Below are positions 57,861 to 64,000 of a stretch of 64,000 nt of DNA, piece by piece; the stretch's first letter is position 1, and each line of letters starts with the position of its first letter. The translations under genes and the position numbers were made by a program. The notes under the pieces are model-generated. The model worked only from the letters and a program-made list of their open reading frames with translations, was not told the DNA's origin and ran no database searches. This DNA comes from an uncultured archaeon A07HR60. GTDB taxonomy: Archaea > Halobacteriota > Halobacteria > Halobacteriales > Haloferacaceae. The stretch lies in assembly GCA_000496235.1 (NCBI GenBank), contig KI543227.1:45084-109083 (forward strand). The letters are read 5' to 3'.

Positions 57861-58237
57861 GCTATCACCCCGGACTCACGGACGACTCGAGCGACCTCGA
57901 CGAACAACACGAGAGCGACGATAACTCCGGCTGCCTGGATCACCCGCCAGACCCGCCGCTGCCATCCAGCCACGGCCGCAGACGGGAGCAGTGCCTCTGT
58001 CACTATCGCGCTCACCACGTACACCACCAATATGTACACTGAGTACGATTCAACTCCCCCCGCAGTTAGCGTGACTATCGCGAGACTCGTCGCAAGCAAC
58101 TGAGCGAGCAAGAATGACTCTCTTGACGCGGTGTATCGCTCGTGCTGTAATATTGAGGCCACGTCTACACGGGTAGACGGCACCGCCGGTCCCAACCGGT
58201 GGGTTTCTTTGATGTAACCCGAACCGATGAACTTCAA
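57857..58237 (-). CDS. Small membrane protein, first gene of the DUF4350 pair
   Basis: 126 residues with three hydrophobic segments (LLAQLLATSLAIVTLTAGG, SVYILVVYVVSAIVTEALL, VIQAAGVIVALVLFVEVAR). The N-terminal 30 residues contain HERYTASRESF, a short conserved-looking amphipathic stretch. Its stop overlaps the DUF4350 start by four bases. The N-terminal start (ATG 58237) is not certain. Function unknown, presumably a partner in the same complex. Confidence 0.65.
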   Translation of the reverse strand: MKFIGSGYIKETHRLGPAVPSTRVDVASILQHERYTASRESFLLAQLLATSLAIVTLTAGGVESYSVYILVVYVVSAIVTEALLPSAAVAGWQRRVWRVIQAAGVIVALVLFVEVARVVRESGVIA

Positions 58238-58630
58238 CCGACGGCCATGGTATGACCCCGGCTATCCAACAGTTGGTATGCGCGGTCAAACGTCTCGACC
58301 CTCCGATATCAGTGGATTCTTCGGTGATACGGCGAGCGCGATCAGCCAACATGGACCGACTGGGCTCGCGGAGCCAGCCCGTGGTGTCTATCATAACCTG
58401 TCCCAACGGGGCTCTCGGATTGGTTTCGCCGGCAAGTCAACGTACGATATTGGCCGGGAAGCGCTGGTTGGTCTCGATAGTCGTCGATACGACCGATTTA
58501 TGCCGTCGATGACCGACCGTGACACCGAGTTCGACCTGATCACTCATGACTCACTCATGACAACTCAGCCCCGGCGACTGAATCCGCGTTCAAGACCCGA
58601 CTGGAGCCATTCGGGTATCGGTGACTGCCG
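58238..58630. other. Intergenic with an 11-bp tandem repeat
   Basis: TCACTCATGAC occurs twice in tandem at 58540-58550 and 58551-58561, about 70 bp before the glycosyltransferase start. A TTTATG element (58498-58503) lies 37 bp upstream of it and may be a TATA box. The repeat could be an operator or a small slippage product. No gene is seen. Confidence 0.5.
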
Positions 58631-59983
58631 ATGAGCGAACGACACCCGGACGCCAGCGCGGCAGCGTTCGACGGTCACCACGTCTGTATGATCACGAATC
58701 TCTATCCGCCCGAGACGATCGGCGGGGCCGAAATTCACGTCAGGACAATCGCCGAGGGGCTCGTCGACCGCAACTACGAGGTATCGGTCATCACGACGGC
58801 CAGCAGAACAGATGCCCGAACCGGCGATGGCCGCTTCCGCGAGGAGCAAAACGGCGTTACGGTCCATCGGTTCGCGCCGTGGAATCTCTACACGCCCTAC
58901 GAGTATCGCGACCAACCCCGATGGAAGAAGCCGGTGATGCATCTCATCGATCTCTGGAACCCGCAGGTTGGGCGAACGGTTGATGAGCTGCTCACCGAGC
59001 TTGACCCTGACCTGGTCCACACACACGACTTTGGCGGTCTCTCGCCTGCAATCTTCCGGGCAGCGGCCACACACGCCCCGATCGTCCACACACTCCACGA
59101 TTATCGGCTACTTCACGTCGACCCTGGCATGTTCGTCGGGGGCAAACAACGGGAACTCAGCGGCCTAATGTGGCCGTTTCGAGCATACAATCGGCGGACC
59201 GTCGAACCGTACCTCGACCGGGTGTTGGCTCCCTCGGAGTTTATGATCGACGAGCACGAGTCCGCCGGGTTCTTCACGGACGTGCCGACGGCCGTCCTCA
59301 GACTCGGTGTGGAAATCGACGACCGCGCGACACCAGGGGCGGTGGCTGAACCGCCGCGGCTTCTCTATGTCGGGCAGGTGGCTCACCACAAGGGTGTGGA
59401 CCTTCTGCTGGAGGCAGTGAAATCCCTCGAAATGGACGTTCGGGTGGATATCGTCGGGCGAGGGGAGGCCCGAGAAGAGCTGGAAGCCCAGGCGGCGGGA
59501 GACGAACAGGTGCGATTTCACGGCTTCGTGAGCGAGGCCACACTCGACGAGTTCTACCGGGAGGCAACGGCCACCATCGTCCCGTCCCGGTGGAAGGAAA
59601 ACTCCCCGATGGTAATTTACGAGTCTCTGTCCCGCGCGACGCCGGTCGTCGGGAGCGACATGGGTGGGATTCCAGAACTCATCGAGACACCAGAGGCAGA
59701 CGCGCCGACCACCGGACGTGTCGTCCCGAATGAGGATCCGACGGCACTGGCTGCCGCACTTGAGTCCGTTTGTTCGACTGCCCCGAGTGCCGAGAGCCGG
59801 GCCGCCTACCAGCGAGCGACCGATTACACCCTCGAAACCCACCTCGACGGACTACTTGCACACTACGCTGCTGCGGCTGGTGAGACTGCAGGAGGAGCCG
59901 AGTCGAGCAGCGGTAGTGAGAACAGAACAGAACAGAACGGCTGCAGACCAACTCGACACCGGTTACCGAGTGATGCATGCTGA
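58631..59983 (+). CDS. Glycosyltransferase family 4
   Basis: 450 residues with the GT-B fold: N-terminal domain MITNLYPPETIGGAEIHVRT and VHTHDFGGLSPAIFRAA, C-terminal domain RLLYVGQVAHHKGVDLLLEA and a modified E-x7-E region with PSRWKENSPMVIYESLSRA. Donor and acceptor sugars cannot be assigned. The last 50 residues after YTLETHLDGLLAHYAAAAG are low-complexity and include a pentanucleotide repeat, with an odd Cys/Arg-rich end (RPTRHRLPSDAC). The stop overlaps the next gene by 11 bases. Confidence 0.9.
   Translation: MSERHPDASAAAFDGHHVCMITNLYPPETIGGAEIHVRTIAEGLVDRNYEVSVITTASRTDARTGDGRFREEQNGVTVHRFAPWNLYTPYEYRDQPRWKKPVMHLIDLWNPQVGRTVDELLTELDPDLVHTHDFGGLSPAIFRAAATHAPIVHTLHDYRLLHVDPGMFVGGKQRELSGLMWPFRAYNRRTVEPYLDRVLAPSEFMIDEHESAGFFTDVPTAVLRLGVEIDDRATPGAVAEPPRLLYVGQVAHHKGVDLLLEAVKSLEMDVRVDIVGRGEAREELEAQAAGDEQVRFHGFVSEATLDEFYREATATIVPSRWKENSPMVIYESLSRATPVVGSDMGGIPELIETPEADAPTTGRVVPNEDPTALAAALESVCSTAPSAESRAAYQRATDYTLETHLDGLLAHYAAAAGETAGGAESSSGSENRTEQNGCRPTRHRLPSDAC
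59919..59938 (+). repeat. Pentanucleotide repeat (AGAAC)4 inside a glycosyltransferase gene
   Basis: Four exact AGAAC units, 43 bases before the stop of the gene at 58631. A change of one unit shifts the reading frame of the C-terminal tail and alters the overlap with the following membrane protein gene at 59973. Confidence 0.9.
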
Positions 59984-61772
59984 GCGACCGCTTGAGTCGC
60001 AGCCTGAGGCCCCGTCACGCGGCGCTGTCGCTGTGTATCTCGGGCTGTATCTTCTGACCACCGTTGTCGCCTTTCGTGCCGGCTCGCTTGTGCCGGCCCC
60101 GACCGGGTACCTCCTGTTGATGGCTCTATTTATTATGCCGGTTATCTTAGCCGAGCGAGACGGTCTCCCTGCGCTGTGGGAGGCATTTTTCCTGTTCGCC
60201 ACACCGCTGTTACCGATGCTCATCGTCATCGACCCGTTCGAAGCCGGGCTGTTCGGCTACGATGCATACTCGTTTACCATCCCGGCACTCGATTACTTCC
60301 GGAACGGGGTTTCTATCGGCGAGTTCGTCAGTGACGACGGCGACTGGCCGGCATTTTACGCGGTCGCGCTGGTGTTGCAGCAGCTCACCGGTGTCGATAC
60401 CGTGGTGCTCTCGAAGTATTTGCCCCTGTTCGTCGTCGCCGTCCCGTATGTCGCGTACGCCGGTATCGAACAGTTCGCGACCAGACGAATCGCTTTCCAC
60501 ACCGGTATGGTGGTCGCATCCACGCGGACGCTCCTACTGTTCGAGGTGAAATTCGTGGACGAAACGATCGCTGTTCTGTTGTTTTTCACCGCGATCGTGT
60601 ATCTCGCGCTCACCGCGGGCACCCGACGAGCGGTCGTTGGGTTTGCCGTGGTGGTGACTGCACTCGTATTAACACATCATGCGACATCTTCGTTCTTCGG
60701 GATACTGATGGCCGGTCTGATTGGCGGGCTCCTTCTCGCGCGCGCCCCACTCCCAGACCTGCTCGCTCGTCGGGTGGTCCCTCAGCGAGGAACGCCGATC
60801 GGTGTTCGCATCACTGGGGCCGTTCTGGTGGCCGCTGGTGTGGCGGCCGTGTTTCTGTTCCTCGCCCCACAACTCACGACGGGGTTGATAGAGACTGCCT
60901 TTGAAGCACTGTTCGGGAGCCGAGAGACCACCTCAGCGGTCCAATCTGGGAGTGGCGGGGGACTCTTCTCGATTAGCGGAGTCCCGCCGCGACAACTCGT
61001 TTCTCGGGCGGCGCTCCCTCTCTTCGCACTGATGGCCGGAGTGGCGGCACTGGGAATTCTGACCCGGTATAAGACGGCCTACTGGGAATTCGGGTGGACT
61101 GCCGCGGCCGGGGTTTTCGCCGTGCTGTATCTCCTCTCGGTCGTCGGCGGGCGGGTCGTCCCGCTTGGCCCGATCCGGATTCTTCTTTTCCTGGTAGCGA
61201 CCCTCACACCAGTGACGCTGAGCGTCGTGTCACGAGTTCGGAGTCCTGCCCGACTGCGTAATCAACTCGCTCAGATCAGTCCGGACGGGCGAGACGTGCG
61301 CGTCATGCGAGGCGTTGTTGCGGTTCTCATCGTGAGTCTGCTGATTATGACGCAGGTGGCTGCGTTCGACCCACATATTCTCTACACGAATCCAGACAAG
61401 ACAGTAATCGGGGAGGGACACCACACAAGCGCCCAGTTCGGGGCAAGCCAGTGGACAGAGCAGCACTACTCGGGTGGGGCCGTCGGTGCTGAACGGAGTC
61501 TGTGGGTTGCACATGACAATAGTTACCGAAATCCGCTCCACGGAGAGGGTGCGTGTGAGACGCTTCTAACCGCGTGGCGGCCAGGAACCGGTGACGCTCG
61601 GCCAGAAAACGTGTCGATTGTGTTCGACAGCACGGATATCTCGCTGACCCGCTCGGCCGGAGATGCCTACATCCCAGGGGCCTCCTCGAATACGCAACTT
61701 ACCCCCAACGACAACGCCGGATCACCAAAATGTGGAACGTTCGTCCGGTCGAAGTTCATGAATAGCGATTAA
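59973..61772 (+). CDS. Large polytopic membrane protein, possibly GT-C-like
   Basis: 599 residues from ATG 59973 (MHAERPLESQ); a GTG one codon earlier is possible. About 12-13 membrane helices occupy the first 470 residues, with an extracellular loop DPFEAGLFGYDAYSFTIPAL after helix 4 containing the acidic residues expected of GT-C glycosyltransferases. The C-terminal 130 residues are extracellular. The order GT4 then polytopic protein, with an 11-base overlap, suggests joint action in glycan transfer across the membrane. I cannot confirm a GT-C family. The frame runs upstream to 59664 within the GT4 gene and is rejected there. Confidence 0.65.
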   Translation: MHAERPLESQPEAPSRGAVAVYLGLYLLTTVVAFRAGSLVPAPTGYLLLMALFIMPVILAERDGLPALWEAFFLFATPLLPMLIVIDPFEAGLFGYDAYSFTIPALDYFRNGVSIGEFVSDDGDWPAFYAVALVLQQLTGVDTVVLSKYLPLFVVAVPYVAYAGIEQFATRRIAFHTGMVVASTRTLLLFEVKFVDETIAVLLFFTAIVYLALTAGTRRAVVGFAVVVTALVLTHHATSSFFGILMAGLIGGLLLARAPLPDLLARRVVPQRGTPIGVRITGAVLVAAGVAAVFLFLAPQLTTGLIETAFEALFGSRETTSAVQSGSGGGLFSISGVPPRQLVSRAALPLFALMAGVAALGILTRYKTAYWEFGWTAAAGVFAVLYLLSVVGGRVVPLGPIRILLFLVATLTPVTLSVVSRVRSPARLRNQLAQISPDGRDVRVMRGVVAVLIVSLLIMTQVAAFDPHILYTNPDKTVIGEGHHTSAQFGASQWTEQHYSGGAVGAERSLWVAHDNSYRNPLHGEGACETLLTAWRPGTGDARPENVSIVFDSTDISLTRSAGDAYIPGASSNTQLTPNDNAGSPKCGTFVRSKFMNSD

Positions 61773-61861
61773 AAGGGACTGCCCACAGCGGACGCCGAGA
61801 CGGACCGCCGATCAGGTTGGGTCAGGGCGGAGCGGTCACGTACCACTCCAGCAGGAGGGGG

Positions 61862-62449
61862 CTACTCGAACCGGTCGCCTGGCCAGCGCCCGGTCAGCAA
61901 TCCGAACCCGGGTCGACCGTCGGCATACCAGAGCAAGACCACACCGAGACCGACTCCGAGACTGACGGCCGTCTCGGGCCCGACTCCTGTGAGTGCCGCC
62001 GCGGGACCCGGTTGAGTGAGTGACTCGACGAGCATCACCCAGTGGTCGGCGAAACTATCGGCCGGATAGTCGGGCGGATTGACGACTGGCCAGAAGAGAA
62101 ACCGGAGTTCCGTCACCGCGCCGCGGACCATCGGACCATACGCGTCACCGAGTGGGTGTGTCAGATAGCCGACGACGACGGCCGCGCCGAATCTGTGGTG
62201 ATCCGTCTGAGAAGCGACCACGGACGCGGTCACACAGACTGGAATCGCCACGAACAGCGAATGCGCGAGTGAGCGGCCCTCCGGCAGGACGGCTGCCTGG
62301 TACGCGAGCGGTTTGTCGATGAGATCGGGCGCCTGTGTAACGACGATCAACAGAAGAACGGCCGTCTTCTCCGGCGGCCGTCCCCATACGACACGAGTGA
62401 ATACCGAGTAACAGAGATATCCGAGCGCAAGATGTCCCCACGGCCACAT
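61862..62449 (-). CDS. Membrane-bound metal-dependent hydrolase, YdjM/DUF457 type
   Basis: 195 residues from MWPWGHLALG. It has the family pattern of His/Asp residues between helices: GHLALGYLCYSV, TQAPDLIDKPLAY, GRSLAHSLFVAI and YLTHPLGDAYGP, plus a C-terminal pair of helices. This family is integral to the membrane and thought to be a metal-dependent hydrolase of lipid-like substrates; in YdjM it is a DNA-damage-induced protein. The frame continues to 62707, but the added N-terminal 86 residues have no family match. Confidence 0.8.
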   Translation of the reverse strand: MWPWGHLALGYLCYSVFTRVVWGRPPEKTAVLLLIVVTQAPDLIDKPLAYQAAVLPEGRSLAHSLFVAIPVCVTASVVASQTDHHRFGAAVVVGYLTHPLGDAYGPMVRGAVTELRFLFWPVVNPPDYPADSFADHWVMLVESLTQPGPAAALTGVGPETAVSLGVGLGVVLLWYADGRPGFGLLTGRWPGDRFE

Positions 62450-63251
62450 CAGTACTGGCTCATCTGATCCTTGCCGGCTTGCAGACAACTCATACAGTCT
62501 GTTAGATTGAATGATATGTGAACTGCCGGTTCTGACCGAACCGATGCCGGGGTGACCGTGCCACCCACCCGATGCCAGACTGACCACCAGGGACGACCGC
62601 TTGGCAGTCGGTGATCCGAGAGTATTCCGCGGATGGCACGCCGAACCCGGTCGCAACTCCGGGACCGAACTGCGTCCCATTAATTTGGGCCCGCATAGTT
62701 GGCACACCTGACTATCGCCGGGTCTGTCGGCTCACACATGGAATTGGGATCAGCCCCACACTGGCCCAGTTGATGACACCGGTGTCTGTCTCGGCGAGAC
62801 ACAGTGTCGTCATCGGAGTGCCCACGCTGGCGAGGTCGTCGACCACCGCCCCCGAGACGGAGCCGATAAAGAAGGCGTGAGACCTGTCGGCGGATTGTGC
62901 TCGTTTCTCACGGCTGATGCCGGAGCTTTCGCCTCGACTCTCTGTGATCGACAAGTGATCCCGGTGACAGGTCACGAGGTCAGGCCCCGAGACGTCCTGT
63001 CTTCCCGTCACACCGTGCAGAGTCCACGAGTCGGTCGACGACCCGTGTAGGATTGGCATTTGTCACCCGGTCTCGAGCTGGTCCACAGTCGGACCGTAGG
63101 TGTCCGAGCGGTCGGGTTCCCGAGCGAACATCTTGAGTTGATCCGCCTGGCGTCTGTTTTTGGGTTTGTCTTCTTTTTCGTCTTCAGTTCCGGTTCTGTC
63201 TTCGAATTTGTGGCGTCTGCCCCCCGAATCCCCGAGGAGTTCACAAGACCG
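62450..63251. other. Intergenic, no convincing gene
   Basis: Frames of 90-115 residues occur on both strands (62611-62880 plus, 62712-63059 minus) but overlap each other and have no recognisable sequence. A T-rich plus-strand tract (about 63149-63190) is A-rich on the side of the phosphate permease and so does not look like its terminator. Confidence 0.4.
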
Positions 63252-64000
63252 TCACCCGAGCAGCGAGAACAGGAGATACGCCCCGACGACTGCCATCACC
63301 GGAGTCGCCACCCACAGGGTGACGATCCGGGCGGTGGCTGCGGGATCGAACAGCCGTTCGGCAGACAACGCCTCTTGTTTCGCTGGCTGCTCGCCAACGC
63401 TGGGGACCTCATCCGAGGAAGCTTGTTGTGCATCGGTGTCCGGGGCCTCCCCTTCGGCGAGGTCCCCGACCGTCGGACTCGCGGCATCTGTGGAGCCATC
63501 ACCGAGAGAGTCTGCGATGGACTCTGTCATGCCGTCTGGATTCGCCTCACCCACTGGCGGGGGTGTAGCGATTTCGGCGAGTGTCTGTGCGCGACTCGCT
63601 CGCCCCCACCCAAGCCCGATGATACAACTGGTCGTACTCACCGCGAGACTGGCCGGGATGCCCAGCCACGACAGGATTGTAATAATAGTCGCTCCGACCG
63701 TCGAGACGATCAGTGCTGCGAGAATCGGGAGGTCGGTGATATCGTTTCCGACAGTCGCCAGCGTCCGACGGGCGATGGTGAACCCGCCGAGACTGATCGC
63801 TCCAACCGCGAGCAGGACCGCCGGATCGGGTTCAACCGCCCCGTTACCAACCAGCGGGGCGACGGCGTTGGCGGCGTTTGAGGCGCCGGCGCTGAACCCC
63901 ATATAACAGCCGATCGTGACGACGGCCGCCGATCCGGCGAGATCCCGTGACGAGATCTCCCCGCTGATCGATAATTGGGGTAGTCGTCCCCGTGTATCGA
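63252..64000 (-). CDS. PiT-family inorganic phosphate permease, C-terminal part (cut by window end)
   Basis: The frame is open to the window edge; an internal ATG at 63902 is not the true start, because in-frame residues upstream (SSRDLAGSAAVVTIGCYMGF) belong to the family. The second PiT signature is GASNAANAVAPLVGNGA, followed by DITDLPILAALIVSTVGATI and STTSCIIGLGWGRASR. A long acidic cytosolic loop (about 95 residues, rich in Asp/Glu/Ser) precedes the last membrane helix (ARIVTLWVATPVMAVVGAYL). PiT carriers move phosphate with H+ or Na+. The N-terminal half is outside the window. Confidence 0.88.
   Translation of the reverse strand, partial: DTRGRLPQLSISGEISSRDLAGSAAVVTIGCYMGFSAGASNAANAVAPLVGNGAVEPDPAVLLAVGAISLGGFTIARRTLATVGNDITDLPILAALIVSTVGATIITILSWLGIPASLAVSTTSCIIGLGWGRASRAQTLAEIATPPPVGEANPDGMTESIADSLGDGSTDAASPTVGDLAEGEAPDTDAQQASSDEVPSVGEQPAKQEALSAERLFDPAATARIVTLWVATPVMAVVGAYLLFSLLG

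Noticed and set aside
59664-59972. 103-residue N-terminal extension of the polytopic membrane protein
   Set aside because: It lies wholly inside the glycosyltransferase gene in another frame, is Arg/Pro-rich, and the ATG at 59973 gives a normal membrane protein start.
62611-63059. Two opposing frames (90 and 115 residues) before the phosphate permease
   Set aside because: They overlap on opposite strands, neither is acidic or family-like, and no start signals are seen.

Overview
The window is a chromosomal segment of a halophilic archaeon (class Halobacteria). The signs are a strongly acidic predicted proteome, archaeal rRNA sequences in a 16S-23S-5S-tRNA-Cys operon, an MC1-type chromosomal protein, archaeal EndA, Hel308, archaeal-type PheS/PheT and TrpS, a HalX response regulator, and many genes joined by 4-base ATGA/GTGA overlaps. 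I cannot assign the genus with confidence.

Layout. 0-8 kb: end of a lipoprotein gene, a methyltransferase, a small IS200/IS605-like remnant without a transposase, uvrB, a membrane protein, an SPFH/stomatin protein, hemB and a DedA protein. 8.3-15.8 kb: membrane transglutaminase / DUF58 / polytopic membrane protein operon, met head-on by a MoxR ATPase gene. 16-28 kb: information processing, with Hel308 helicase, tRNA-splicing endonuclease, and tryptophanyl-, phenylalanyl- (pheS, pheT) and valyl-tRNA synthetases. 28.7-30.8 kb: pyrD and an MC1 protein. 31-37.3 kb: the rRNA operon. I could pair the leader and trailer of both pre-16S and pre-23S into canonical bulge-helix-bulge motifs, the substrate of the EndA enzyme encoded at 18.7 kb. 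The spacer lacks the usual tRNA-Ala but holds a 59-base tRNA-like relic with an intact T-arm.

37.6-48.9 kb: glycosyltransferases, a NUDIX hydrolase, a sensor kinase, and a minus-strand surface-glycan operon (flippase, repeat-containing membrane protein, sulfatase-like enzyme, glycosyltransferase). 49-52 kb: three signalling proteins, the first a fusion of an HxlR-type winged helix, a receiver whose phosphoacceptor Asp is Asn, and a HalX domain. 52.2-58.2 kb: a second MoxR/DUF58 operon on the minus strand with DUF1616 and DUF4350 partners. 58.6-64 kb: another glycosyltransferase with a polytopic membrane protein, a YdjM-like membrane hydrolase and part of a PiT-family phosphate permease cut by the window end.

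Three genes (transglutaminase, pheS, second DUF58) read continuously only if one base is added or removed. Two of these sites are homopolymer runs and one gene is essential, so sequence error is a serious possibility. The most unusual items are the HxlR-receiver-HalX fusion, the tRNA relic in the rRNA spacer, the split or frameshifted pheS, and pentanucleotide repeat tracts at the 3' ends of two glycosyltransferase genes.
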